Shown here: positions 1 through 8,073 of the stretch, one piece after another
Layout of the letters: every line of letters starts with the position of its first letter
How positions within the stretch are numbered: the first letter of the stretch is position 1
From: an uncultured Prevotellaceae bacterium
GTDB taxonomy: Bacteria > Bacteroidota > Bacteroidia > Bacteroidales > Muribaculaceae
Assembly (NCBI GenBank): GCA_947306175.1
Contig: CAMZFV010000027.1
Coordinates: 1-45,041, forward strand
Reading direction: 5' to 3'
DNA: 45,041 nt
Made by a program: the position numbers and the translations under genes
Notes under the pieces: generated by a model
Database searches by the model: none
Seen by the model: the letters and a program-made list of their open reading frames with translations, nothing else
Told to the model about the DNA's origin: nothing

Positions 1-836
1 CCCTTCTGGATATATTCATCAGCCACACGGCGCGAGCAGATGCCGGCGTTGGCCATGAACTTGTTGAGGCGAACCTCCATGTTGGGATCGATGGCGGGTT
101 CGTCGTAGATGATGCGTTGGGGCTTGGGCGTGAAGCGCATTTGGGGCTTGGGTCCACGCTGCTTGGGTCGCTGCTGGTAGCCACCGGGACGTTGCTGGTA
201 GCCGCCCTGGCGCTGCTGATAGCCACCCTGGCGCTGCTGGTAACCACCGGGACGCTGCTGGTAGCCACCCTGACGCTGCTGATAGCCGCCTTGACGCTGC
301 TGGTACCCGCCTTGACGCTGCTGGTACCCACCCTGACGCTGCTGGTAACCGCCTTGACGCTGCTGGTAACCGCCTTGACGCTGCTGGTAGCCGCCCTGAC
401 GAGGCTGGTAACCGCCCTGACGAGGCTGATAACCACCCTGACGAGGCTGATAGCCGCCCTGCTGTTCGGGGTTCATGCTGTTACCCTCGGCATTAGGATC
501 CTGTTCGCCTGCTGCCTGAGGTTGCTGATAACGTTGCTGATAATGGGGCTGGTAACCGCCTTGACGCTGCTGATAGCGAGGCTGGTATCCGCCTTGTCGT
601 TGTTGATAACCACCTTGACGTTGGTATCCACCCTGTCGCTGGTATCCACCCTGTCGAGGTTGATACCCTTCCTGTTGCTGATAGCCTTCGGCTTGGTTTG
701 CCGATTCATCTCCTTGCTGAGGCTCGTGGGCGCTATACTCTACCTTTTCATAGCGTGCACCTTCAACGTTTTCCTCAAAATTGCCATTGCTTTCGCCGAT
801 TCTCGGCCTTTTGGGCTTTTTAAGATTCTCGTCCAT
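1..836 (-). CDS. RsuA/RluB-type rRNA pseudouridine synthase with Gly/Gln/Arg/Tyr-rich N-terminal extension (partial, C-terminus off the window)
   Basis: The gene reads leftward from ATG at 836-834 and runs off the left edge, so about 278 residues are visible and there is no stop. The protein begins MDENLKKPKRPRIGESNG and then enters a low-complexity region of RQGGYQQ/RQGGYQP heptapeptides. It ends with RLNKFMANAGICSRR followed by VADEYIQKG, which is the start of an S4 RNA-binding domain as found in RsuA/RluB/RluE/RluF pseudouridine synthases. The catalytic domain with its Asp must lie outside the window. Members of this family isomerise specific uridines in 23S or 16S rRNA; which site this one modifies cannot be told. 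The basic, Tyr- and Gly-rich extension is probably disordered and RNA-binding (inference). There is no Shine-Dalgarno sequence, as usual for Bacteroidota. Open frames on the opposite strand here are products of the repeat. Confidence 0.85.
   Translation of the reverse strand, partial: MDENLKKPKRPRIGESNGNFEENVEGARYEKVEYSAHEPQQGDESANQAEGYQQQEGYQPRQGGYQRQGGYQRQGGYQQRQGGYQPRYQQRQGGYQPHYQQRYQQPQAAGEQDPNAEGNSMNPEQQGGYQPRQGGYQPRQGGYQPRQGGYQQRQGGYQQRQGGYQQRQGGYQQRQGGYQQRQGGYQQRQGGYQQRPGGYQQRQGGYQQRQGGYQQRPGGYQQRPKQRGPKPQMRFTPKPQRIIYDEPAIDPNMEVRLNKFMANAGICSRRVADEYIQK
171..464 (-). repeat. 14 tandem 21-bp repeats encoding RQGGYQQ
   Basis: Fourteen contiguous 21-bp units encode RQGGYQQ, with RPGGYQQ, RQGGYQP and one QQGGYQP as variants. 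Synonymous third positions vary between units (CAG/CAA, GGC/GGT/GGG, TAC/TAT), so the protein repeat looks maintained even though the DNA has drifted. A second, less regular block of about five units lies at 560-665. In-frame 21-bp repeats are prone to copy-number change. Confidence 0.9.
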
Positions 837-947
837 CGTTGTTAAAATTACTGAGTTAAAATGTTGTTAATCTTTAGTTTGTATCTACATTGGCCTCGCG
901 GCCATATCAAAATATCCTTGTTGCTTAAAATGTAGTCAATGCTATTA

Positions 948-1025
948 TGGTGGGCAGTGAGGGATTCGAACCCCCGACCCTCTGCTTGTAAGGCAGATGC
1001 TCTGAACCAACTGCGCTAACTGCCC
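948..1025 (-). tRNA. tRNA-Val (anticodon UAC), CCA encoded
   Basis: On the minus strand a full cloverleaf can be read. The acceptor arms are GGGCAGT (1025-1019) and ACTGCCC (958-952). The anticodon arm is TCTGC-CTTACAA-GCAGA with anticodon TAC. The T arm carries GTTCGAATC, and the discriminator is A951. Bases 950-948 read CCA, so the 3' end is genome-encoded. The D stem has one G-A opposition. There is no other tRNA next to it. Confidence 0.95.
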
Positions 1026-1332
1026 AAAAATGGTCATCTCTCACGAAAAGCACCGCAAAATTACAGCAAACTTTTATACCAAGCAAAAAAACTTCAGTTT
1101 TTTTAATTTAATAACGTGTAAAGGCGGTGAAAATTGTCTATCGGGGCAGTAATCTGCATGGATAATGCCTCGAGGGCGTGTTATGGACTTAAGGATTGTA
1201 ATTTGAAAATTTAAAGCATTGACAAACAGATTGTTGTTTTATTTTCAGGTCAAAAAAAACACAAATTTCAGGTCAAAAAAACACAAATAATCCTAACGAA
1301 TTGTTGCAATTGTTATAATCGTGTATCTGTCG

Positions 1333-1357
1333 TTATTGTAATTTTGCGTCACAATAA
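1333..1357 (+). promoter_or_regulatory. -7 box inside a 7-bp inverted repeat (possible operator)
   Basis: TAATTTTG at 1339-1346 matches the Bacteroidota -7 consensus TAnnTTTG. It lies between the inverted arms TTATTGT (1333-1339) and ACAATAA (1351-1357). No clear -33 TTTG is found at the usual spacing. Transcription would begin near 1353. Confidence 0.4.
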
Positions 1358-1460
1358 AATGACGACCCTCATGTAAATTATACTGCTTGAAAACTGCCCA
1401 ATAGCGTTATGATAGAAGGCTGGATGTGCTCAGGATGGCACTCCAGCCTATATTTTTGCC
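1353..1460 (+). ncRNA. candidate small RNA between a promoter-like box and an intrinsic terminator
   Basis: A -7 box at 1339-1346 and a terminator at 1417-1458 delimit a roughly 105-nt transcript with no reading frame in it. The alternative is that this is the leader of the DUF5106 gene at 1610 and the hairpin is an attenuator; about 150 nt separate the hairpin from that start. I do not recognise an Rfam family. Confidence 0.35.
1417..1458 (+). terminator. intrinsic terminator
   Basis: Stem AGGCTGGA (1417-1424) with TCCAGCCT (1442-1449), continued after one bulged T by GTGC (1426-1429) with GCAC (1438-1441). It is followed by ATATTTTTG. The T-run fits + strand termination; the opposite side has no T-run. 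Confidence 0.7.
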
Positions 1461-1609
1461 CTGTCGCACCCATTTTGGGCGATGTGGGGTGTTTTGTGAA
1501 AAAATGTTGTCGAGAGGGTATTTTTTGGGGATTGCTTGGTGGTGATTGGTCGTTTTGTAGTAATTTAGCACCTTAATTTATAGAGAAGAATCATATTTTA
1601 TCGATAACG

Positions 1610-2506
1610 ATGAAACGTATATTGTTATTAATCACCACGTTGGCAATCTCGGGTGCTGTTGCTATGGCCCAGGACGTGCTTGCCGAACAGCAGCCCGGCA
1701 CCTTGTTTGCCTACCCCCTTGCCCCAGACACCTGTTCAACGCTGGAAGGCCGGTGCAATTACATTATCTCGCACTTCTGGGACAATTATGACATCAGCCG
1801 TCCGATCACCGATGACGCCGCGTTTGAGAGGACTTTCCGTGATTTTGTGGACTTTTTCCGCTATGCCCACCGCAATATTGTGCTGAGCTCGGTGCGGAAC
1901 TTGGTCAACAAGGCGCAGTCCAATGCCGCTAATCTGCAGAAGTTGGGCGAGGTAGCCGAGCGTGCGCTCTACGGGTCGGATGCCGAGTACTGGAGTGATG
2001 AGGTGTATGTGGCGTTCGCCAAGACGCTGGCGGCATCCAAGCAGTTGCCGCGTGACGTGCGTGACCACTACGCTGCCCAGCTGGCGCGTATCAATGCCGT
2101 GCAGGTGGGTTCGCAGCTTGATTTAGAGTATGTTGGCATTGACGGTTTAAAACATCGCTTGAATGAGCTGCCCGAGGCGAAGTCCTATATCCTGCTGTTC
2201 CTGGATGACAGTACCGACAGCATGATCGGACGCCTGCGCCTGAGCACCGATGTGGCGCTCAATGCCCTGCTGAACACGGGCGAAGTGGTGCTGGTGTGCC
2301 TGTGCGGTAACAAGTATAGCGCCGACTGGGCCACGACAGCCGCCGGCTATGCCGACAACTGGACGATCGGGTGCAGCGAGGATATGATCCGCGAGCTGGA
2401 CCTGCGTGTCATGCCGTGCTGCTATGTGCTTGACGGGCAGCAGAATATCGTGAACAAGAGCCTGTCGGTCGAAGGGCTGATGTCGGCAGTGAATCCCAAT
2501 TATTAA
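1610..2506 (+). CDS. DUF5106-family secreted thioredoxin-like protein
   Basis: 298 residues. A signal peptide, MKRILLLITTLAISGAVAMA, ends before QDVLAEQQ. The segment from residue 36 (YPLAPDTCSTLEGRCNYI followed by ISHFWDNYD) has the look of Bacteroidota DUF5106 proteins, which combine an N-terminal helical domain with a C-terminal thioredoxin-like fold. Here the C-terminal part (about 180-298) has a thioredoxin-like strand order (YILLFLDDS, VVLVCLCG, RVMPCCYVLDG), but the canonical CxxC is not at the usual place after the first strand, where DDSTDS stands. A redox role is therefore doubtful; CLCG and PCC are the only paired cysteines. Probably periplasmic or surface-exposed. The DoxX gene follows after 26 bp and is likely co-transcribed. 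Confidence 0.75.
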   Translation: MKRILLLITTLAISGAVAMAQDVLAEQQPGTLFAYPLAPDTCSTLEGRCNYIISHFWDNYDISRPITDDAAFERTFRDFVDFFRYAHRNIVLSSVRNLVNKAQSNAANLQKLGEVAERALYGSDAEYWSDEVYVAFAKTLAASKQLPRDVRDHYAAQLARINAVQVGSQLDLEYVGIDGLKHRLNELPEAKSYILLFLDDSTDSMIGRLRLSTDVALNALLNTGEVVLVCLCGNKYSADWATTAAGYADNWTIGCSEDMIRELDLRVMPCCYVLDGQQNIVNKSLSVEGLMSAVNPNY

Positions 2507-2532
2507 TCAGCAATACTAAAGAAATTAAGGAT

Positions 2533-3018
2533 ATGACTGGATTTATTAAAAACCTGTTTCTTTACAGCGTGGGGCATACCTACAGCAACCTGTCGCGCCT
2601 GTTTCTGCGCCTGTTCACGGGTATCATGTTCTTGCAGCTGAGTATCAGGCAGATGCTGGACTATGATGCCATCGTGCCGAATTTTGACGGTTTCCTGGGC
2701 ATGTCTCCCGAGACGTCGGTGACTATCCTGGTGATTGTCGAGTTGCTGTGTGCCGTGTGCATCATGTTGGGATTCCTGACGCGTCTTGCTGTGTTGTGCC
2801 CGTTGGTGCTGATGCTCATGGTGGAGAATGTCATCATGTCGTCGGGCAAGACGTTAGCCGCGCAGTTGTTTAATTTCCATCCCGGTTATCCCGTGATGTT
2901 TATCGGCATCTTTATCTTCATGCTGCTGGCGGGACCTGGAAAAATCTCGCTGGATTATATCATCGCGGCCCATTTCACCGAGAACGTGACGGACGAGAAG
3001 GTGCTTGATGAGGCGTAA
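2533..3018 (+). CDS. DoxX-family integral membrane protein
   Basis: 161 residues with four hydrophobic segments (about 20-40, 63-85, 88-105 and 122-142). The opening LSRLFLRLFTGIMFLQLSIR and the ETSVTILVIVELLCAVCIML block match the DoxX pattern. DoxX-like proteins are small four-helix membrane proteins, in some bacteria linked to thiol redox balance or quinone oxidation; the role here is unknown. It follows the DUF5106 gene closely, and thioredoxin-like plus DoxX pairs fit an envelope redox theme (inference). Confidence 0.8.
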   Translation: MTGFIKNLFLYSVGHTYSNLSRLFLRLFTGIMFLQLSIRQMLDYDAIVPNFDGFLGMSPETSVTILVIVELLCAVCIMLGFLTRLAVLCPLVLMLMVENVIMSSGKTLAAQLFNFHPGYPVMFIGIFIFMLLAGPGKISLDYIIAAHFTENVTDEKVLDEA

Positions 3019-3083
3019 AGAACAATAGATGCTATAGAGGTTATAGTTGCTATAGGAGTTTTAATGGCTTAGAACTGAATGAG

Positions 3084-4148
3084 TTGAAGACGGCGGTTTT
3101 GATATCGGGAGGCGTGGATAGCGCTGTGGTGGTACACCAGCTCGTGGAGCGTGGTGAAGACCTGCATTTGTTCTATATCCGCATCGGCATGGACAACGAT
3201 GAGGGCGATTGCAGCACCGAGGAGGACATCGAGATGTGCACCCTGATTGCCCACCGCTACGGATTGCCGTTTGACGTGGTGTCGCTGCATGAGGAGTATT
3301 GGGACCATGTGATGGAATATGCCCTGCGCACCGTGCGTGAGGGACTGACTCCCAATCCCGACATGATGTGCAACCGCATGATCAAGTTCGGTTTTTTTGA
3401 GGAGCGCTGGGGTAGGGAATTTGACCAGACGGCGACGGGGCATTATGCGACGACCGAGGTCATTGACGGGGTGAAATACCTTGCCACAGCGGTCGATCCT
3501 GTCAAGGACCAGACCGATTTCCTCGCCCAGATCACCTACGAGCAGTTGAAGCACGTCATCTTCCCCATCGGGAACTTGCCAAAGGAGGAGGTTCGCCGTA
3601 TTGCTGAAGAGGCGCACCTGCCCAATGCCCACCGCCGTGACAGCCAGGGCATCTGTTTCCTGGGTCAGATAGACTATAACGATTTCATCCGCCGCCACCT
3701 GGGCGAACGTCCGGGCCCCATCATCGAGTTGGAGACAGGGCGCAAGCTGGGTGAGCACCGCGGTTTCTGGTTCCATACAATCGGCCAGCGCAAGGGTCTT
3801 GGGCTGAGCGGAGGCCCGTGGTATGTCGTGCGCAAGGATGTGAAGGAAAATGTTATCTATGTGAGCAACGGATACGGCACCGCCAAGCAGTATGGCCGCA
3901 CGTTGCGGCTCGACGAGATGCACTTCATCTCGGGTAACCCGTGGGAGGGCGTGAGCGGCCCGGTGGATGTGATGTTCAAGAACCGCCACACGCCTCACAT
4001 GATGCGCGGCAAGTTTACCCACATTGAGGACCGTCAGTGGGTCATTGAGAGCGAGGAGGACGTGCAGGGCATCGCCCCGGGGCAGTTTGCGGTCATCTAT
4101 AATCCGCAAGGCCATCTGTGTTATGGCAGTGGTGTGATTACCGGTTGA
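3084..4148 (+). CDS. mnmA: tRNA-specific 2-thiouridylase MnmA
   Basis: 354 residues, close to the family norm (about 360). It uses ATP and a persulfide sulfur relay to make 2-thiouridine at U34 of tRNA Lys, Glu and Gln in the cytoplasm. Visible motifs are the PP-loop ISGGVDSA near the N-terminus, TPNPDMMCNRMIKFG with catalytic Cys96, and DSQGICFLG with catalytic Cys191, plus the C-terminal beta-barrel (residues about 210-354). The frame has no ATG upstream. The best start is TTG at 3084, which puts the PP-loop eight residues in. Two tiny start-stop frames, ATG-GCT-TAG (3064-3072) and ATG-AGT-TGA (3079-3087), stand directly before it, and the second overlaps the TTG. The next gene starts 25 bp downstream. 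Confidence 0.93.
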   Translation: MKTAVLISGGVDSAVVVHQLVERGEDLHLFYIRIGMDNDEGDCSTEEDIEMCTLIAHRYGLPFDVVSLHEEYWDHVMEYALRTVREGLTPNPDMMCNRMIKFGFFEERWGREFDQTATGHYATTEVIDGVKYLATAVDPVKDQTDFLAQITYEQLKHVIFPIGNLPKEEVRRIAEEAHLPNAHRRDSQGICFLGQIDYNDFIRRHLGERPGPIIELETGRKLGEHRGFWFHTIGQRKGLGLSGGPWYVVRKDVKENVIYVSNGYGTAKQYGRTLRLDEMHFISGNPWEGVSGPVDVMFKNRHTPHMMRGKFTHIEDRQWVIESEEDVQGIAPGQFAVIYNPQGHLCYGSGVITG

Positions 4149-4173
4149 TATTGTTGATTTTCATTTTGTTGAT

Positions 4174-5979
4174 ATGAGTGCCAATGGAGAGGGTTCCTCT
4201 AAGGTGATGAAGCTGCTGCGGGCGTTTGTGAAGCCTGTGGTTCAGGAGTTGCCGTTGTGGCTGACGATAGTGATTACACTTGTGCCCATGACCTGGAGGA
4301 ATTGGGATTATCATGTGCTGACACTTCATGATTTTGCCTGGGAACTGATGGATCTGACGTTTACCAGCATGAGCGTTGTGGCTGTTCCCGCCACGTTGCT
4401 GGTTCTGCTTGTGTCGTGGCTCAAACATGGCAAGTGGCTTAAATATCTGCTTTACGCGATATTGCTGCCGTTCTGGCTGGTCAACTTGTTCTTATGGAAG
4501 AATTTCAGCACCACGTGGCTGCCGCAGATTATTCAGCTGGTGCTTGACACCAATCAGCATGAGAGTGGCGAGTTCCTGAAAGCGTGGATTGGCGCTCCGG
4601 GCTCCATGCGTGCCTATTTCTATACCGCCTTGACGCTGGTAGCGATCATTATCGGAGAGCGTAAACGCAAATCGATTGCATCGTTCCTGCGTCGTTCAGT
4701 TCCCACGGTCATCATTGCTATCTTGTTGGCCGCGATGCTCTTGTGGGGCGTGATTATGGGCCGCAAATTTGTGATGCACTACGATTCGCTGTATGAGGTG
4801 GAGCTGGCCGAGATACGGATGCAGAGCCCAGACTTGATCTCCACCCTTCATGCCTCGATACTGGCGCTCAAGTTCCAGGCACAGGAGGCTGATGCTGCCG
4901 TTGATTTGGCCCTTCGCGTTGCGGCTGAAGGTCCCGCCACTTGCGATGCCGACTCATTGGACCTGGTACTGGTCATCGGTGAGAGTTACAACAAGCGGCA
5001 TTCGAGCCTATACGGTTATCAGCTCGATACATCCCCCCTGATGCGTTCGGAGCGCGACAAGGGGTTGTTAACGGTGTTCACCGATGTCGTTTCGCCTTAT
5101 AACCTCACGAGCATCAGCGTCAAGAATATGTTCAGCCTGAACAGTTTGGGGCGTGGTGAGCGATGGTATGAGCAGCCGTTCTGGTTCGCTGTGATGCGTC
5201 ATGCAGGGTGGCAGGTTGATATGTGGGGCAATCAGCGCTATTTCATGAGCAACCTGGTGTTCTCCACGTCGTTAAACTCGGTGATGTTCGCTCCTGAGTA
5301 TGAGGGCCGTGTGTATCATGCCGTCAATGAGAAACCTTTCAGATTGGATTCCACTCTGGTCGATGATTACTATTCCAAGTGGGAACCATCGAAACACAAT
5401 CTCGTGGTTTTCCACCTCATGGGGCAGCACACCGCCTATGAATACCGTTATCCCCAGAAACCGCAATGGGAAAAATGGACAACCGCAGACTTGCCTCATG
5501 CCGATGCGCCTTATCTCGATGAACCCCGCCGCCAGGTTATTTTGGATTATGCCCGTGCGACCCTCTATAACGACTATGTGCTGTCGATGATTCTCGACCA
5601 TTATCGTGACCGCAACGCTGTGGTGGTGATGCTGAGTGACCATGGCGAGGAGGTGTATGACTATCGCGACTTTGTCGAGCGTGACCATAATCCCCACAAA
5701 ACGCCCGAAATGGTGCATTGCGAGAATGATATTCCATTATTCATCTGGTGCTCACCGATTTACAAGAGCCGCAATCCAGAGCGCTTTGCTGCAATTCAAG
5801 CGGCCGCTTCGCGTCCGATGATGTGTGACCTCATCGGTCAGATGATGTTGTGGCTGGGACAGGTGAACAGCCAGTGGACCGACAGCACCCGTAATGCCCT
5901 GCATCCCGCTTATCAGCCGGCTCCGCGCATTATCTACGATGGCATCGACTACGACCAGTTGGTTTCGGGTCAGCGGTAA
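4174..5979 (+). CDS. phosphoethanolamine transferase-like sulfatase-fold membrane enzyme
   Basis: 601 residues. The N-terminal half (about 30-215) has five hydrophobic segments. The C-terminal half is an alkaline-phosphatase/sulfatase-fold domain of the EptA/CptA type. Motifs: LVLVIGESYNKRHSSLYGY (first metal Glu), SPYNLTSISVKNMFS with Thr312 as the likely nucleophile, and SDHGEE (Asp489, His490) followed by RDHNPHK. EptA-type enzymes transfer phosphoethanolamine from phosphatidylethanolamine to lipid A or other glycans on the outer leaflet of the inner membrane. The acceptor here is not known; surface glycan or lipid A modification is inferred from the fold and from kdsA lying 3 kb downstream. 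The start ATG is 26 bp after the mnmA stop. Confidence 0.8.
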   Translation: MSANGEGSSKVMKLLRAFVKPVVQELPLWLTIVITLVPMTWRNWDYHVLTLHDFAWELMDLTFTSMSVVAVPATLLVLLVSWLKHGKWLKYLLYAILLPFWLVNLFLWKNFSTTWLPQIIQLVLDTNQHESGEFLKAWIGAPGSMRAYFYTALTLVAIIIGERKRKSIASFLRRSVPTVIIAILLAAMLLWGVIMGRKFVMHYDSLYEVELAEIRMQSPDLISTLHASILALKFQAQEADAAVDLALRVAAEGPATCDADSLDLVLVIGESYNKRHSSLYGYQLDTSPLMRSERDKGLLTVFTDVVSPYNLTSISVKNMFSLNSLGRGERWYEQPFWFAVMRHAGWQVDMWGNQRYFMSNLVFSTSLNSVMFAPEYEGRVYHAVNEKPFRLDSTLVDDYYSKWEPSKHNLVVFHLMGQHTAYEYRYPQKPQWEKWTTADLPHADAPYLDEPRRQVILDYARATLYNDYVLSMILDHYRDRNAVVVMLSDHGEEVYDYRDFVERDHNPHKTPEMVHCENDIPLFIWCSPIYKSRNPERFAAIQAAASRPMMCDLIGQMMLWLGQVNSQWTDSTRNALHPAYQPAPRIIYDGIDYDQLVSGQR

Positions 5980-6013
5980 TGTCTGCCCTTGTTAATACTT
6001 AAGTATTAAAAAA

Positions 6014-6045
6014 TTTGGTGTAGTCATGAATTGTGGCTATTTTTG
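6014..6045 (+). promoter_or_regulatory. Bacteroidota promoter for the bifunctional nuclease gene
   Basis: TTTG (6014-6017), 20-nt spacer, TATTTTTG (6038-6045): an exact match to the -33/-7 consensus. It covers the upstream in-frame GTG at 6033, which excludes that codon as a start and supports ATG at 6090 with a leader of about 38 nt. Confidence 0.8.
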
Positions 6046-6089
6046 CAAACACAATCATTCATCAGCGTTTTTGGACACTTCTGGTATCA

Positions 6090-6686
6090 ATGGATAACGA
6101 TAATCTGATAAAGCTTAAAGTGTTGGGTATCACCCGCAGCGAGGTGCAGCCCGGCGCGTACGCCCTATTGCTTGAGAATAACGACAGCACGCCCGACGAG
6201 GCGCGCCGCATTCCCATTGTCGTGGGTGCCGCCGAGGCCCAAGCCATCGCCATCAACCTGGAGCAGGTGGTGCCCTCGCGGCCGTTGACTCACGACCTGT
6301 TTGTGAGCATGTTTCATGTGTTCGGTATCGAGCTTCAACGGGTGGTGATTTACAACTTCAAGGACGGCGTCTTTGCCGCGATGATTCATGTGTCAAACGG
6401 CACGACCACAGTAGAGATCGATTCACGCACGAGCGATGCCATTGCCATCGCCCTGCGCACGGGAGCGCCCATCTACACTACCAGCGAGGTGATGAAGCAC
6501 ACGAGCTATGAGTGGCGTCGTGACGGCAACTACAAGCCGCAAAAGCCTGTCCGTCTGGAGGATTTGCCCGTAGAGAAGCTGGAGCGCCGCATGCAGCATT
6601 ACATCGACAAGGAGGAGTATGAGAAGGCTGCCCGTGTTCAAAAAATCATTGCGCAGAAGACAAATCCTGCCCAAAGTGTGGAATAA
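6090..6686 (+). CDS. bifunctional nuclease (BFN/DUF151) domain protein with UVR motif
   Basis: 198 residues from ATG 6090. The N-terminal part (MDNDNLIKLKVLGITRSEVQ, then RRIPIVVGAAEAQAIAINLE and SRTSDAIAIALRTGAPIY) matches the BFN/DUF151 domain, which is associated with DNase/RNase activity in plants and is widespread in bacteria. The tail VEKLERRMQHYIDKEEYEKA is a UvrB/UvrC (UVR) motif, a helical hairpin used for protein contacts. This domain pair is common in Bacteroidota. The actual substrate is not established. The gene has its own well-formed promoter and is followed by a separate promoter-like site for the permease. Confidence 0.85.
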   Translation: MDNDNLIKLKVLGITRSEVQPGAYALLLENNDSTPDEARRIPIVVGAAEAQAIAINLEQVVPSRPLTHDLFVSMFHVFGIELQRVVIYNFKDGVFAAMIHVSNGTTTVEIDSRTSDAIAIALRTGAPIYTTSEVMKHTSYEWRRDGNYKPQKPVRLEDLPVEKLERRMQHYIDKEEYEKAARVQKIIAQKTNPAQSVE

Positions 6687-6709
6687 ATCGCTGTTTTATT
6701 CTAATTTTG
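6677..6709 (+). promoter_or_regulatory. promoter-like site for the nucleoside permease/rsmE unit
   Basis: TAATTTTG at 6702-6709 with a weak -33 TGTG at 6677-6680 (spacer 21). The leader to ATG 6751 would be about 35 nt. Confidence 0.55.
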
Positions 6710-6750
6710 TCAGTTGAAAATACTAGAAACTTTAAATAAATGATTGACTT

Positions 6751-8070
6751 ATGAAAAATCTGAAGTTGAGACTCATCGTGATGAATTTCCTGGAGTTTGC
6801 CGTGTGGGGCGCTTATCTCACCTGCATGGGCAATTATCTGGGACAAGCCGGTATGGGCTCTGTGATTGCGTGGTTCTATGCTATCCAGGGCATTGTGTCG
6901 ATTTTCATGCCCACCCTCATGGGTATTGTCGCCGACAAGTACATTCAGCCGCAGCGCCTGCTGGGTATCTGCCACCTGATCGCCGGTATGGCTATGATTG
7001 CCCTGGCCTATATGGGTATGACCAATCTCGAGCCGAACCAGGCCGCATTTATCGCCATTTACACCTTGAGTGTGGCCTTCTACATGCCCACGCTCGCGTT
7101 GTCCAATACTGTGGCCTTCACTATCCTGAAAGAAAACGGCATGGATATCGAGAAGGACTTCCCGCCCATCCGCGTGTTCGGTACGATCGGCTTTATCGCC
7201 ACGATGTGGTTTGTCAACTGCGCCGTGCTTGACAATGGCAGTTTCTTCTTCACGCTGGGCGAGAATGCCAACAAGTTCCAGTACACCTACATGCAGTTCA
7301 TGGTTTCGGGTCTGCTGAGCCTGGTGCTGTTCCTGTACTGCTTTACCTTGCCCGCATGCAGGCTGGTGAAGAAGGCTTCGCAGTCGCTCATCGAGTCGCT
7401 GGGCTTGAATGCCTTCAAGCTCTTCAAGACCAAAAAGATGGCGATGTTCTTCATCTTCTCGGCGATGCTGGGTATGTCGCTGCAGGTGACCAACGGCTTT
7501 GCCACTCCTTACCTGACCCACTTCAAGAGTGATCCCGCGATGGCCGACACGTTCGGCGCCAACAACGCCACGATGCTCGTATCGCTCTCGCAGATTGCCG
7601 AGGCGCTCTGCATCCTGTTGATCCCGTTCTTCCTGAAGCGCTACGGTATCAAGGTGGTGATGTTGATTGCCATGTTCGCTTGGGTATTGAGGTTCTTCTT
7701 CTTCGGAGCCGGTAACCCCGCGTTCCCCGGTATCATCCTTATCGTGCTGTCTTGCCTGGTATATGGTGTGGCATTTGACTTCTTCAATGTCTCGGGCGGT
7801 ATCTTTGTCGATAAAGAGTGTGATCCCAACATCAAGGCTTCGGCCCAGGGTCTGTTCATGCTGATGACCAACGGTCTGGGTGCCACTATCGGTACGCTTG
7901 CCGCCGGTGCCATCGTCAACAGCCTGTGCCACTGGACTGATGACGGCTTCCTGGTGGGCAACACGCCGACAAGCTGGAGCACTGCATGGTTCATCTTCGC
8001 CGGATTTGCCCTTGTGGTAGCCGTGTCGTTCATGTTCCTGTTCAAGTACAAGCACGAGAGGCAGCGCTAA
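6751..8070 (+). CDS. MFS nucleoside permease (NupG/XapB-type nucleoside:H+ symporter)
   Basis: 439 residues with about 12 membrane segments. The start MKNLKLRLIVMNFLEFAVWG followed by AYLTCMGNYL, and the pattern FMPTLMGIVADKYI near residue 50, are typical of the nucleoside:H+ symporter branch of the MFS (NupG, XapB). It would import purine and/or pyrimidine nucleosides across the inner membrane; specificity cannot be read from sequence. The C-terminal KYKHERQR is cytoplasmic. rsmE begins 3 bp after its stop, so the two are very likely translated from one mRNA. Confidence 0.85.
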   Translation: MKNLKLRLIVMNFLEFAVWGAYLTCMGNYLGQAGMGSVIAWFYAIQGIVSIFMPTLMGIVADKYIQPQRLLGICHLIAGMAMIALAYMGMTNLEPNQAAFIAIYTLSVAFYMPTLALSNTVAFTILKENGMDIEKDFPPIRVFGTIGFIATMWFVNCAVLDNGSFFFTLGENANKFQYTYMQFMVSGLLSLVLFLYCFTLPACRLVKKASQSLIESLGLNAFKLFKTKKMAMFFIFSAMLGMSLQVTNGFATPYLTHFKSDPAMADTFGANNATMLVSLSQIAEALCILLIPFFLKRYGIKVVMLIAMFAWVLRFFFFGAGNPAFPGIILIVLSCLVYGVAFDFFNVSGGIFVDKECDPNIKASAQGLFMLMTNGLGATIGTLAAGAIVNSLCHWTDDGFLVGNTPTSWSTAWFIFAGFALVVAVSFMFLFKYKHERQR

Positions 8071-8073
8071 ACA

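Larger units (their letters stand above)
1026..1609. other. 584-bp intergenic region without a protein gene
   Basis: AT-rich spacer between the tRNA and the DUF5106 gene. It holds two near-identical copies of TTCAGGTCAAAAAAACACAA at 1244-1265 and 1267-1287 (differing by one A), a promoter-like site at 1333-1357 and a strong hairpin with a T-run at 1417-1458. I see no convincing open reading frame. Confidence 0.7.

Noticed and set aside
171..464. Possible CRISPR array
   Set aside because: The 21-bp units are contiguous with no spacers and keep one coding frame.
117..845. Leu/Thr/Ala-rich + strand open frame of 242 codons
   Set aside because: It is the antisense reading of the 21-bp RQGGYQQ repeats. 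The - strand frame ends in a clear S4 domain, so the + frame is an artefact of the repeat.
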